Shown: piece by piece, positions 9,986-19,267 of the stretch
Layout of the letters: each line of letters starts with the position of its first letter
Numbering within the stretch: position 1 is the stretch's first letter
Assembly (NCBI GenBank): GCA_026120035.1
Contig: JALRME010000086.1
Location: forward strand, 1 to 36,089
Source of the DNA: Coleophoma eucalyptorum
Taxonomy: Eukaryota; Ascomycota; Leotiomycetes; Helotiales; Dermateaceae
Reading direction: 5' to 3'
DNA: 36,089 nt
Notes under the pieces: generated by a model
Told to the model about the DNA's origin: nothing
Database searches by the model: none
The model's input: the letters and a program-made list of their open reading frames with translations, nothing else
Position numbers and translations under genes: made by a program

Positions 9986-10575
9986 ATGGTGAATTCCTTG
10001 CGCGGAGCTTGGCATCTACTGGGTGAGGCCAATTGAAACAGGTGAGCAGAATCATTTCTCGATAGAAGGGTTTTAACGAACAGCGTCATCTCGGAGTAAT
10101 TCTATTGAGGGAAATTCTTGGGGCTGATCGAAAACCTCTAGGCTACGTTACACGTGCTTAACGTCATATTTTGTTCTAACTCAGGGACTAAAATAAAGAC
10201 GGTGAATAGCACACGGACGAACCGAAACTGTAACGTCAACCGATAGAACAGACTAATTGCATTAGAACCGAAAATTAACTATAGCGACAGACTCGAAGGT
10301 CGGTTCGTCACAAGGTACCCTGAGAAGGTGGAGCATCGAGGTCCCTCAACAGAGTCATCAATTACCCTAGCCATCAGGCTGCGGGTTGAAGGAATCTTCA
10401 TGTGAATGGCATTACCAAAATCACAATGGGATCTGCTTTCAAGTGGAGACTTGCCTTTCTGGTCGGTGTTATATACTTACCACTCGATCAAGAAGCATAC
10501 TTATACCGGTCATCGATGGTCGTCTATAGCTTCATTTGTTGCACGGTCCATTCATCAAGTTATAGTACCCGCAAA
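9986..10575. other. Intergenic, nothing recognised
   Basis: Presumed former promoter side of the broken Zn2Cys6 gene that follows. No repeat, RNA or intact ORF that I can support. Confidence 0.4.
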
Positions 10576-11235
10576 ATGACAAGTCCTACAACCCAGACTC
10601 CAAGAAGGAGGTACGTTTGCCAAGAAGAACACGACTTTACATGTTGACGTTAGCAGCTACACTAAATCTCGTAACGGATGCGCAACGTATAAGCGTCGAC
10701 ATACGCAGACTCGCCTCTGCAACTTCGAGAAGTGGAAGTTTATCTGAAGGAAAATATGGAAGGTACTAAGGCCATTACACAGCTGATCAATTTTGTCGAA
10801 GGACTTCGAATGTTGTCGCCGATTCATATTACTACTCAAAGATTCGACATACTTGACCCTCTCAGAACCTGGCTCCTCTGGCTCCCTGTTATGTATGTGC
10901 AACAGCGGCGAATGCCGCTCTCTGCATTTGTCGTTCTAGCACACTACTACACAATTGCGCTATTAGTTGAGCCATTGTTCCCGGAGATTGGCGCCGCCTA
11001 CTTGGGCAGTCTTTCCTTAAATCCAATCGAAGAAACTGCACGACTGGTCTCGCTTAACGCTCACCAGACCTCCCAAGAGGGTCTTAAAACCGTACTCAAC
11101 TTCATGGGGTATCCTATGGACATGGCTTGCAAATTCAGAATTCGCATGGGCTTGGTGCTGCCAGTACAGGTGACATTGCTCCGACAAGTCATTTATACTC
11201 ATCATGCCCGCACCATAGGGCAGAGCATATCATGA
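10576..11235 (+). pseudogene. Broken Zn2Cys6 transcription factor gene with internal deletion
   Basis: The 5' end still reads as a regulator: ATG at 10576, exon to 10610, a 46-bp intron (GTACGT..TTGACGTTAGCAG), then YTKSRNGCATYKRR, where the second zinc-ligand Cys is now Tyr (TGT to TAT). The frame stops at TGA 10745-10747. From 10732 another frame carries a typical fungal regulator C-terminus (blocks RTWLLWLPVMYVQ, LAHYYTIALLVEPLFPEIGAAY, GYPMDMACKFRIRMG) to a TGA at 11235. The middle of the protein, normally some 200 residues or more, is missing. With the lost Cys, the stop and the frame change, this gene is dead. Confidence 0.75.
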
Positions 11236-12514
11236 TTACTTCACTTGACGCTATGAGTTCACTTTCTCTCGACGTTGTGCAGAAAATCATATAGTATGTT
11301 GGAAAGATACTAGGATGCAATTCTTCGGCCAATCTCTTTTTGGGTAGATTGAGAGTAGAATGTAAACCATGATTGAAGCCAGAAGGGCAGCTCTTTGATG
11401 TAAATTCTTCATACAGCGTAAGTAAATTGTGTCACTCAACATAACAGTAGAGAACTCATTAATCTAGTGTAAGACCCCAAACAAGACCCGGGCGCCGAAA
11501 TCTCTAGTGTATAATCTCATGTGTGCTATTCTCTAGGCAAACTCGAATATCTCCTCCTTACCCATTCTCTTAAGTAGGTAAAGTCCCTAGAAGAGCAGCA
11601 CAGACAAATCCGGTTCAGAACACGAGTTTCTGCTCCCTCGGAGATTGGAGAAGCGGAGGTGCGGTGAGAGGTGTTATCACTAAGTGTAAAATTTGAAGGG
11701 AGAGAAACGGTGAAAAGGAGGTCAATTTGTCGTTAGTGGTTGATAATAAGTCAAGTTAGCAGGAGAGTTCGAAATTGGGAAGCAGTACCCAACTACAGCA
11801 GGGATAGCATAGGAGCATAGATAGCTTCGGGAATGAAGTAGGAATGGAATCCAAATCACAGCACTCTATCACTCCCACTTCACTCAATATACCTACACGA
11901 CCTCAAACTCCCAGAATCCCAAGAAATAGCACTACACAATGGACAGATGCGCGAGGCAGAAAAGCAAAGTGGTAGTAAGCCTAATAGGGAATGTATGTGT
12001 TGGCCGCTTGAAGGACCTAGGCTGCAGGGAATGGCGGTCGTAAGGCATAGGGGGAAGTTAGTTTGAGTCCGCCTTAGAGTACTAGATTGTGTCGGCTTTA
12101 GGTTTGGGGTTTGGGGTTTCCGGTTTGGGTTTCGGTTGGTAAGGAAGGCGTTAGACGTTTGGTGGGGTTTAATTTGAAGTGGTAGGATGTGAAAATTCTC
12201 AATACACGCCTCCATACGGGTAGCTTTCTCTAGCGCTTACATCGGGACTTCTACTAGTGTCAATTGTAACACGGACCTCTGTCTTAGTCCAGGAGTAATA
12301 TAAACGTAAGAGAGATCAAGATCACAAGACGAATAGGCAAATACCGTCCTTTATTCTCCTCGAAGTTGGAAATAAGTAGGTGAAACCAAGTCATCTAAAT
12401 AATTGTCTAACAGTACACTAGGCTTCTCAAACTCTATTAATGGTTTTACCATGAATGACTCGGATTTTATTGGCTTATCATCCGGAAATCCGTGGCATAT
12501 GAAAAAACGGGAGT
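11236..12514. other. Long intergenic stretch, low-complexity patches only
   Basis: I see no supported gene. A G/T-rich simple patch made of GGTTTGG/GGGTTT units lies at about 12101-12140. The minus-strand frame through it (11880-12215) looks like a composition artefact. A small-repeat feel in 11640-11790 (GA-rich) does not resolve into a clear unit. Confidence 0.4.
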
Positions 12515-12830
12515 TTGAACAGCCACTCAAGGACCTTTAAAGGGACAACATCAGAGGAATCTATATTGTACACTGTTAAGGCTCGGCATTCTCTATGGCA
12601 GCCTCGTAAGCTACGAAATGACTGTTACTCTCTTGTTTTCCAGGAATCAAAGAAGCTCAGCAATCTTACTTTGGACGATGATATTATGATCGTCGTCTCA
12701 TCTAATGGACCTATAGTAATTCAAGATATCCATTTCTAAAGAAAATCATTCATTGTCGTAGGCGAGATAGGAACAGAAACAATTGTATGAATAGCAAAGA
12801 TAATTGGCGCAAATGTTTTAGGAGAGAAGG
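12515..12830 (+). pseudogene. Second, decayed copy of the unrecognised family at 9411-9671
   Basis: The frame is open to TAA at 12737-12739. The similarity to 9411-9671 then continues in the same frame through that stop (FIVVGEIGTETIV, another stop, then IAK). Two in-frame stops show this copy is no longer functional. The part upstream of LTLDDDIM does not match the other copy closely. The family is not recognised. Confidence 0.4.
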
Positions 12831-14008
12831 GCATCTGCAAACTGGAGAAGACAAAAAGTTGAGCGGGAAATAGCCAGCATGATATTTGCTCTTTCCAACC
12901 CTTGGCCTAGAAGGAGTCCTCCTATAACTAGAATATAACTCAGATTATGTCGTAATCTAATAGACCTAGCCTAGGCTCTAACGAGGCATATACCGAAACT
13001 TCATGCATAAGATTTCCTTCTGCCTTGAATACCATTATTTGGTGGTATTATGTTGAGTACCGGTGTCCGATATCAGTTTGCGTACCTTAGACCCAGGATA
13101 TATGCTAAGACAAATAGAAAATGACAAAGGCGCCAATCCACCTAGCCTTCGGCAAGCTTAGGAGATATAGATATAATTGAGGGCGAACAGATATAGGTCG
13201 CCGCAGATGGCGACGGAAAAGAAGTAGAACGACTCGTTGATAGTGCAAGAAGGGATAGAAGGGATAATTGGACGAATTGGGGGACAGAGAAGGTTTGGGG
13301 ATAGAGTAAAGATAGATGAAGGTAAGATACCGTACTTCCTCCCAAAGAGATGTATAATGCCTTAATAATACATCGATATAGAGGAATAACGGAAGCTAAT
13401 AATATAGGGAAAATGGAAAAAATACGTCTATTATTACAGAAGATAGAAATTTGGAAGTCAATTCCCATGCTAAGTGAGTCCCTCAAACCTCGTCAAATCT
13501 CTGTAGGCAGATGCAATGTGGAAGGAAGTCGGAAGTTTTGATGGTTAAAGTATAACACTCATGGTCTGTGAAGGGGATGGGAGAAGTAGTAATATTGATG
13601 GGAGATACATTTATGTAAACCGTAGTACGGCAGGTCAAATTTATGTGTATCCAATGCCGCTCCTCCGCTCCTTTAAGTCTAGTATGACTGCAGCTTAATG
13701 TATGGGATTGTATAATTCGTTATTAACGGTTTGATATATATTATGTCGATAGGTCAGACTGAAGTTAGACCGATTGATGGGTGGAAAGACGTATCACTAA
13801 AGGTGTGAGAAGTGCGAGGTATTTGAGGATAGTACCTCTTGACTCCGAGCTCTTGTTATCATCTACGGTATTAATATCACTATAACTCAATAACTATATC
13901 CACCAAATTTCTACCGCTTTCCAATGTTTTAATACAGCTTCTTACCATCTTCACATAGTGCGGTTTTCCTAGGTAACAGTAGCTAAGTCGACTAAGCGCT
14001 ATAGCTTT
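12831..14008. other. Long intergenic stretch, nothing recognised
   Basis: No intact ORF with family resemblance, no tandem repeat and no RNA signature that I can support. The frame at 13142-13486 (minus) is of low complexity and I do not call it. Confidence 0.4.
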
Positions 14009-14143
14009 TCAGAAACTCCAATCAAGGCTTCCAAAAGCTCTGAACATTCCAAAGCCCGACTCAAAGGCCTGTGCAACAATTAAGAGCGCCTGAACCTGGC
14101 CAAATTTCCCTTGTTCGCTGTGGTTTGAAATCCACGCGAAGGC
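14009..14143 (-). pseudogene. Exon-like fragment, family not recognised
   Basis: The minus strand is open for 44 codons with a protein-like composition (AFAWISNHSEQGKFGQ, VQALLIVAQAFESGFG, MFRAFGSLDWSF) and ends at TGA 14011-14009. A stop lies directly upstream at 14146-14144 and there is no start codon. It looks like the last exon of a gene that has otherwise decayed. I cannot place the family. Confidence 0.25.
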
Positions 14144-14639
14144 TCATGCCATATGTGTCAACTGCCCGTTTCAGGAGAGAGACTGGCATGGTAAAATTGT
14201 TGGTCATAGTGTTCATGGCTTTCTCAATACTTTCCTCACAATGATAAAGTACAAAAGCAAAGCAACCAAAATTGATAGTCTAACGGTGCTAATAAACACC
14301 TGTGCGCAATGTTATCATTGTTATGAAGACCAGAGCGGGCACAACGATGCTCTCCAGCTAGATCATGTAGCTTCGGGTTAATTGATCTAGATAGCAGTTT
14401 GGGTATGGATGGTATAGCCTGCATAGCTGTATACATTCTTGGATGGTATTTGTGCTTAATAAAGAGTAGGACAAGGGTCTTGTACAACTGGCGTTAGAAT
14501 GCGTCGCTTGGAAGGTTCCTGTAAGAGACGAAATAGACTCATGGGTATTGCAACGGCGATTGCTTTAGCATGCTGTTAGGCAAGAGCAAGCCATACTAAA
14601 AGACAAGGTGGACATTTACGGAATGGATTGGGCTTTATA
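14144..14639. other. Intergenic, nothing recognised
   Basis: No supported gene, repeat or RNA. The minus-strand frame at 14236-14487 has no family resemblance. Confidence 0.35.
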
Positions 14640-15093
14640 TAGCCTAGGAATACTCTTCTCCGACTAAGGCAAGCTGGCGGAGGCGGAGGCAATGTACACT
14701 CGGGCGCTACAAGTCAAGGAGGAAGCACTTGGACCGAAGCATACATCGATCATCGATACGGTCTATAGCCCAGGCTTGCTCTACGCCGACCAAGACAAGC
14801 TGGCGGAGGCGGAGTCAATGTACACTCGGACGCTACAAGGCTACGAGGAAGCACTTAGCCCTCAATCTGTGCCGTCGTATTTACCGGCATTAGATACTAT
14901 GTTCGTGTTTGGCGATCTCTTTTTACAAATAGGTCGAAAAGATATAGCAAAGGGGATGTTCGCTCGGGCATTGTCTGGATATACAACCGTCCAAAGGTCT
15001 TCCTCGAAATGGTGTAAGCAACTTGAAGATCAGCTTCAAGCGATGACTAAGCTAGTAATTGAATGTCGCGAATTCGTTTACATAGGTTTATAA
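14640..15093 (+). pseudogene. TPR (kinesin-light-chain type) repeat relic, probably tail of an NLR-like gene
   Basis: Two and a half tetratricopeptide repeats can be read: SLGILFSD-stop-GKLAEAEAMYTRALQ, then GLLYADQDKLAEAESMYTRT, then a weaker copy around DLFLQIGRKDIAKGMF. The stop in the first repeat is a TAA where the repeats expect Gln (CAA to TAA), a RIP-type change. The last open part runs 14692-15093 and ends normally at TAA. In fungi such repeats often form the sensor end of NB-ARC or NACHT proteins. No nucleotide-binding domain is found upstream, so this is an orphan remnant. Confidence 0.6.
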
Positions 15094-15285
15094 ACATCAA
15101 AAGATCAAAATTTAAAGCTGTTAACATTCTCTTTGTTTGCTATGATATTGACTGTTAACAAGCTCGTAGGTGCGTACCTATAATTAAAGTACTTCCGTAC
15201 GATTTTAAGGAGTTCACTTAATCGTAAGCTGGCTACCCCCACTTTAAACCCACCACACACACTACCACACCCAGTGGTAGTAAGT

Positions 15286-15353
15286 CTTTTGGATATGGCC
15301 ACCTTTTGGATATGGCCACCTTTTGGATATGGCCACCTTTTGGATATGGCCAC
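15286..15353 (+). repeat. Four exact 17-bp tandem repeats
   Basis: CTTTTGGATATGGCCAC is repeated four times without a mismatch, at 15286, 15303, 15320 and 15337. It lies 106 bp upstream of the pogo-like transposase start. Short sub-terminal repeats of this kind are usual at the ends of pogo-type elements, where transposase binds, so I read it as part of that element's left end. Confidence 0.85.
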
Positions 15354-15458
15354 CGGGCCGACTATTCTTCTATACCGTATTCTGCCCCGTGATCTGTCCT
15401 TAATACAATACTGGAACTCCAACCTACACCTATTTTGACACCTATATCGAAGTCCATA

Positions 15459-15992
15459 ATGTCTCAGCAGACCTCCTCTAGGTTATTACCTTCCCCTGGA
15501 ATTATTTCTACCCCTAAATCAGCCCTTCGCACCTAGTATAAAGAGGCCTATCAATACATAGATGCTAGGCCCTAGGTAAGTACTACTAAGGCAGCACGAA
15601 TTTTTGGGCTAGCTGAGAGGACTTTCCGGAGGCATTACAAGGACCGGAAGGCTAAATTCAATAACGAAAAAGGTCTAGAAACACTTCTAAATATACAAGA
15701 AAAAGAGGCTATTTCTAAGTATATTAAACTATAATATTTTAGTGGCTTTCCTACTATATTTGCTATGGTCTAAGGTGCTATTAGAAAGCTTGTTTAGTTC
15801 CGGAATCCTAATTTCTAGCTTCCGTCTAAGTCTTATATATAGGAATTTCTACGTATATTAGAAATCAAAAGAGTTAAAACTAAGCCTCTAGATAATAAGA
15901 GGAAATCAGCATAAGATCATACTATAGTCTCTTAGTGGTTCCAGACATACGAATGCTATATATATAGTAATAAAATCGAACCTTAGAATATA
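15459..15992 (+). mobile_element. Pogo-like DNA transposon, 5' half only, RIP-degraded
   Basis: From ATG 15459 the frame shows an N-terminal pogo/CENP-B-type DNA-binding region: ARIFGLAERTFRRHYKDR, later FPTIFAM, then KPLDNKRKSA. Beyond a TAA it continues with WFQTYECYIYSNKIEP. At least nine stops interrupt it, mostly TAG or TAA. The homology breaks off near 15992, just before the expected YNFDE start of the catalytic domain, where unrelated sequence (the C2H2+Zn2Cys6 gene) begins. The element therefore lost its 3' half, and its break coincides with the break in the neighbouring gene. Confidence 0.7.
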
Positions 15993-17445
15993 TCTTGGCC
16001 CATTCTCTCCAATGAATTTCTGAGCAAAGAGAACTCTTTGATTGATCAGGTTGGTGAACAGAGAACAACGATAATGACCTTGCGGCAGAAACTATAGTTG
16101 GGAATCGCAATCCACGAATGCGCCAGCGCTTTGACCTGTCATTCATCCCGAGCTGCAGATACATAATAACTATAGCTGCGTTAAGGATGTCAAGGTGGCT
16201 GGATGAGACATTTGAAGATACAGAAAACCCGTCTTTCAAAATATTTTCAAGCTCTACACTCTCAAAAACAATTTCCTCAACCAGGTCAAGGGATCGAATT
16301 GCGGCATAGTAAATATCTCTGGGGTAGGTGTATATCGAACCAGCTACTACGATTGCTAAAAGAAATGGCTCAGATATCTTGTCTATATCAAAGGACGGGA
16401 GATGGACTTGGGCGCTGTAAGGGTACATTCTCTGGAAGAATGCTCGTACTGCCGCTCTCATATTTTCAAGAGAGACCAAGCTTGAAAGTAGTATCTGCTC
16501 TGATGTGGATAAAGTGCCGAACGAGTTTCTACCACGACTACTGTGAGACAGCAGGGTCTGCAGTAACTCTGGTCCTCGTCGAGTCAGAGACTCTTCCATC
16601 ACATCAACGTCAGATTCCAGGAGTTGGGCTTCACTGGTAATGTCTTGCACTTGGAGCAGTGGAAAAGAATGTGCAAAAGTATCTGTAACCTCAAAGTCAA
16701 TCCAATCCATGTCCAAGGAAATTTTCGAGTTCCAGTTATAGCTCAATTCTACTGGGTTTTGCGCCTCAGTCCCCAATGCCTCAGAAGACTCCAAGCCATT
16801 ACGGAAGTCCAATATGGTGCTATTTTTGGTGTCTGTATAATTAAGAAGGAATTGGATATAGGTTTTTTCGCTCGAGGCAGTGTCGCTGGAGCGGCCTTGT
16901 TTTGGTGTTGAACTTTCCCCAATGGTAGCCCCAAGGTGTATGCTCTCAGAGTTAAGTATTACTGAAGTCTTTTCATTTTTTTTGAAAGGATTCTTGGAGT
17001 TGCCTATCTCTAAGCGATTGTAGGAGCACGTCTTGCTGCGAACCAGACAAGTCTCGCACGGCTGATCTCTGTCGCAAACCAGCTTGGTTTGCGCACAGTT
17101 GTCGCATGCTTGACGACTGCTACCACGCCTTAGAGCGTTGGGCAAGGGCTGGTTTCCCCTTCTGGGGCAGACTCGGGCGTGACGGCGTAGAGTATCACTG
17201 TGTAATATGGGAATCAGAATAGTACACAATGGATGGAAGACCTTGTGGGACGTACGTCCTTGAGAATTTGTATGTGCAGAATGGACAGATCACTGAGCAA
17301 CCAGAGTCATCTGTAAAGGGCAGTCTCTTAGTTGGATTTGAGACAACTTGACAAACAACTTACGTGTTTTTTCATGCCTACGCAGGTGATTACGCGTAGT
17401 GAACCGTTTGTTGCAAATGCTGCAGTTGTACAGTTGATCATCCAT
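15922..17445 (-). pseudogene. C2H2 + Zn2Cys6 transcription factor, truncated 3' end, 3 exons, 470 aa as read
   Basis: Exons by hand: 17445-17364, 17310-17256, 17197-15922; introns are 53 and 58 bp, total 1413 bp. Finger 1 is Cys8, Cys11, His24, His28. Finger 2 is Cys36, Cys39, His52, Cys56, split by intron 2. The Zn2Cys6 cluster is Cys77, 80, 87, 93, 96 and 103. A regulatory domain follows with blocks such as RFPTIVSAARSLSLFSV and EIHWREWAK. This tandem C2H2 plus Zn2Cys6 layout with a fungal-specific domain is well known in moulds and normally continues for some hundreds of residues. Here everything after WREWAK (about residue 447) is read from the antisense strand of the pogo fragment: 23 foreign residues, then a stop. 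An ATG at 17505 would add 20 residues. Zinc fingers are intact, so a shortened DNA-binding product may still be made. Confidence 0.72.
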
Positions 17446-17958
17446 GGATGAACGATAGGCTGGGAAGGGGCTTAAGCAGGAATGGACAGTCACACTTTTA
17501 TTCAAACGTTGCCAAATAAATATTTTGAACAGGGGGTTATTAGGTTTGTGGGAAAGTTTAGATCAATTGATAAATGGTTGCGAGGGCGAACGTGGTTGTC
17601 CCTAAGGTGGCTCACTTGAAGTGGGGATGCCTAGTTGCGCCTAAGCAGGTCTCAGGTGGATCTCAGATGCAATCGGAACAAACTGGCTCTTTTGGTTTTG
17701 GCGCTAATTTAGTCGGCAAATACCCGCTCGGCAAATACACCGCTAGCCATTTTAGACTCACCAACGTTATGCACGATATGGGACAGTCACCGGCTTGGAG
17801 CCTAATAAACATCGGATACAACTTGCAATTGGACTAGGATTTAAGATAACTATTTTGCGCTTCCCCTAACGAGTAGTATCTCTTCTCACGCAATGTTGGA
17901 AAAGACTAGAGACTAAAACACCCCAGCCCTAAATTAGATACTCATTCACCAGCAGCAA
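17446..17958. other. Intergenic between truncated regulator and dioxygenase
   Basis: Promoter side of the regulator and 3' flank of the dioxygenase. The plus-strand frame at 17574-17837 has no family resemblance. Nothing else seen. Confidence 0.4.
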
Positions 17959-18786
17959 TCATGCCGAGGCTGTAGCATCAGCTGCTGCGACAAGCTCTCC
18001 CACTTGCAGAAAAATCGTTTCGGGAAGCTCAACCACTGGGAAATGGGTTTGGCCGTCGAGATGGGTGAAGCTGAACCAGTCCGGATGCTTCTCCATAAAT
18101 GCTTTGTGGGCATTGGTATAGTCCTCGGATTTAGGATGACTAAATACATGTCGAACCAGAGGGGGATCTTGAATCTCTTCCAGACGCCGCATGGGTGAGC
18201 CCCATTTCTCGTAAACACCCTCGACTAACCAGCAGAAGTGTGACCAGCTGGGATAATCATGAGCGCCGCCATAGTTGCGGAACTGGTGTACAATGTTCTC
18301 GTTGTTAGTATCAGCCAGCCAGCCACTGTACAAATTTTGGCGAGCCTGAGCCCAAGTTTCTTTATTCTGAACGAGTTTCATCGTATCGATGAATCCTGGA
18401 GGGGGAGCTGTCATAATCAGGTCGGATAAGAGAATGGCAGGTACCCTCTTCTTTCCTAGTTGGGCGGCTACCTCCATGGCAGCCCAACCTCCGTGCGAGT
18501 GGGTAACAGGAATAAAAGAGTCAATCTCGAGAGAATCCATCAATGCAATCGTGTCACTGGCCTGGTCCTCAACAGTCCATCGGGGCACAGGGTCGCGATT
18601 CATGGCGTGTCCTCTCCATATGAGCCGAATGACCCGATATCGAGAAAGTAGGTAAGACTGTAGAGGCTTAAATCCCCGATGATCCTGTCCTAAGCCCGGA
18701 AAGCAGACAATCGTCTGCTTGCTGTCACGTAGGCCTCTATCATCGAAGGCAACCTCATGACCGTTGAGAGTTCGCGTGTAATACAT
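17959..18786 (-). CDS. Cofactor-less 2,4-dioxygenase family protein (HOD/Qdo/AqdC-like), 275 aa
   Basis: Single-exon alpha/beta-hydrolase-fold protein that resembles bacterial 1H-3-hydroxy-4-oxoquin(ald)ine 2,4-dioxygenases along its whole length. Those enzymes split the ring of N-heteroaromatics with O2, giving an N-acyl anthranilate and CO without cofactor. Shared blocks are IWRGHAMN, THSHGGWAAMEV (His96, Ser97, His98), LLSDLIM (Asp122), KWGSPMR, VRHVFSHP, HPDWFSF and DGQTHFP (His248). Ser97, His98, Asp122 and His248 align with residues I recall as Ser101, His102, Asp126 and His251 of HOD. Against that, the tryptophan and histidine of HOD's GWCHDHR segment are Leu32 and Gln34 here (GLGQDHR), so the substrate may differ. 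Length matches the family, and no signal peptide is seen, so it is probably cytosolic. It is divergent to the esterase across 481 bp. An ordinary hydrolase activity cannot be excluded. Confidence 0.8.
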   Translation of the reverse strand: MYYTRTLNGHEVAFDDRGLRDSKQTIVCFPGLGQDHRGFKPLQSYLLSRYRVIRLIWRGHAMNRDPVPRWTVEDQASDTIALMDSLEIDSFIPVTHSHGGWAAMEVAAQLGKKRVPAILLSDLIMTAPPPGFIDTMKLVQNKETWAQARQNLYSGWLADTNNENIVHQFRNYGGAHDYPSWSHFCWLVEGVYEKWGSPMRRLEEIQDPPLVRHVFSHPKSEDYTNAHKAFMEKHPDWFSFTHLDGQTHFPVVELPETIFLQVGELVAAADATASA

Positions 18787-19267
18787 TGCTTGGATGCTTT
18801 TGAGTGAGCTGGCGATTCCGATTTGATATGTATGATTAAAAGTGAAGAAGTGCAGCTTGGTTAAGGAGAAATAGAAGAATAAATAGCGGCCCTCTTGATT
18901 ATATGCTCATGGTAGCGTATTCAAACCAGCTTAATGCAATGCTATCCAATCCCTACCAGGTTGCACCGACTCCGGTCCCTTGCCTGTTTGTCCGTCTGAC
19001 CCGCAGTAGTGGTCTGATACGTAATCAACTATCTTATGCAACTACTGTCATTGGCAAGCCCATTTCTGAAATATGTCAGATGCTTTGAATTGAATTGGAG
19101 CGGTCGCAAGAGGCAAGGTCACGCGCCAGTATCAGCAATTCGCTCATAAAACTTCTACAACAGTCCGGACTTGTAATTTCCCTACAAATTTCATTCATTC
19201 AACGTCTAGAATACCTCATTGCTCCAAAATCAGTTGCTCGGCTTCGTAATACTAGGTCAGACCAACT
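18787..19267. promoter_or_regulatory. Bidirectional promoter between dioxygenase and carboxylesterase
   Basis: A 481-bp gap separates two divergent start codons. It contains the 10-bp palindrome AGTCCGGACT at 19162-19171, whose CCGG core is an everted CCG/CGG pair. CTCCGGTCC is near 18970. These are weak candidates for zinc-cluster binding. No other feature is recognised. Confidence 0.35.

Noticed and set aside
11880..12215. 111-codon minus-strand frame
   Set aside because: Composition follows a G/T-rich simple patch; no recognisable domain.
16203..16911. Plus-strand frames of up to 145 codons
   Set aside because: Antisense shadows of the C2H2+Zn2Cys6 gene.
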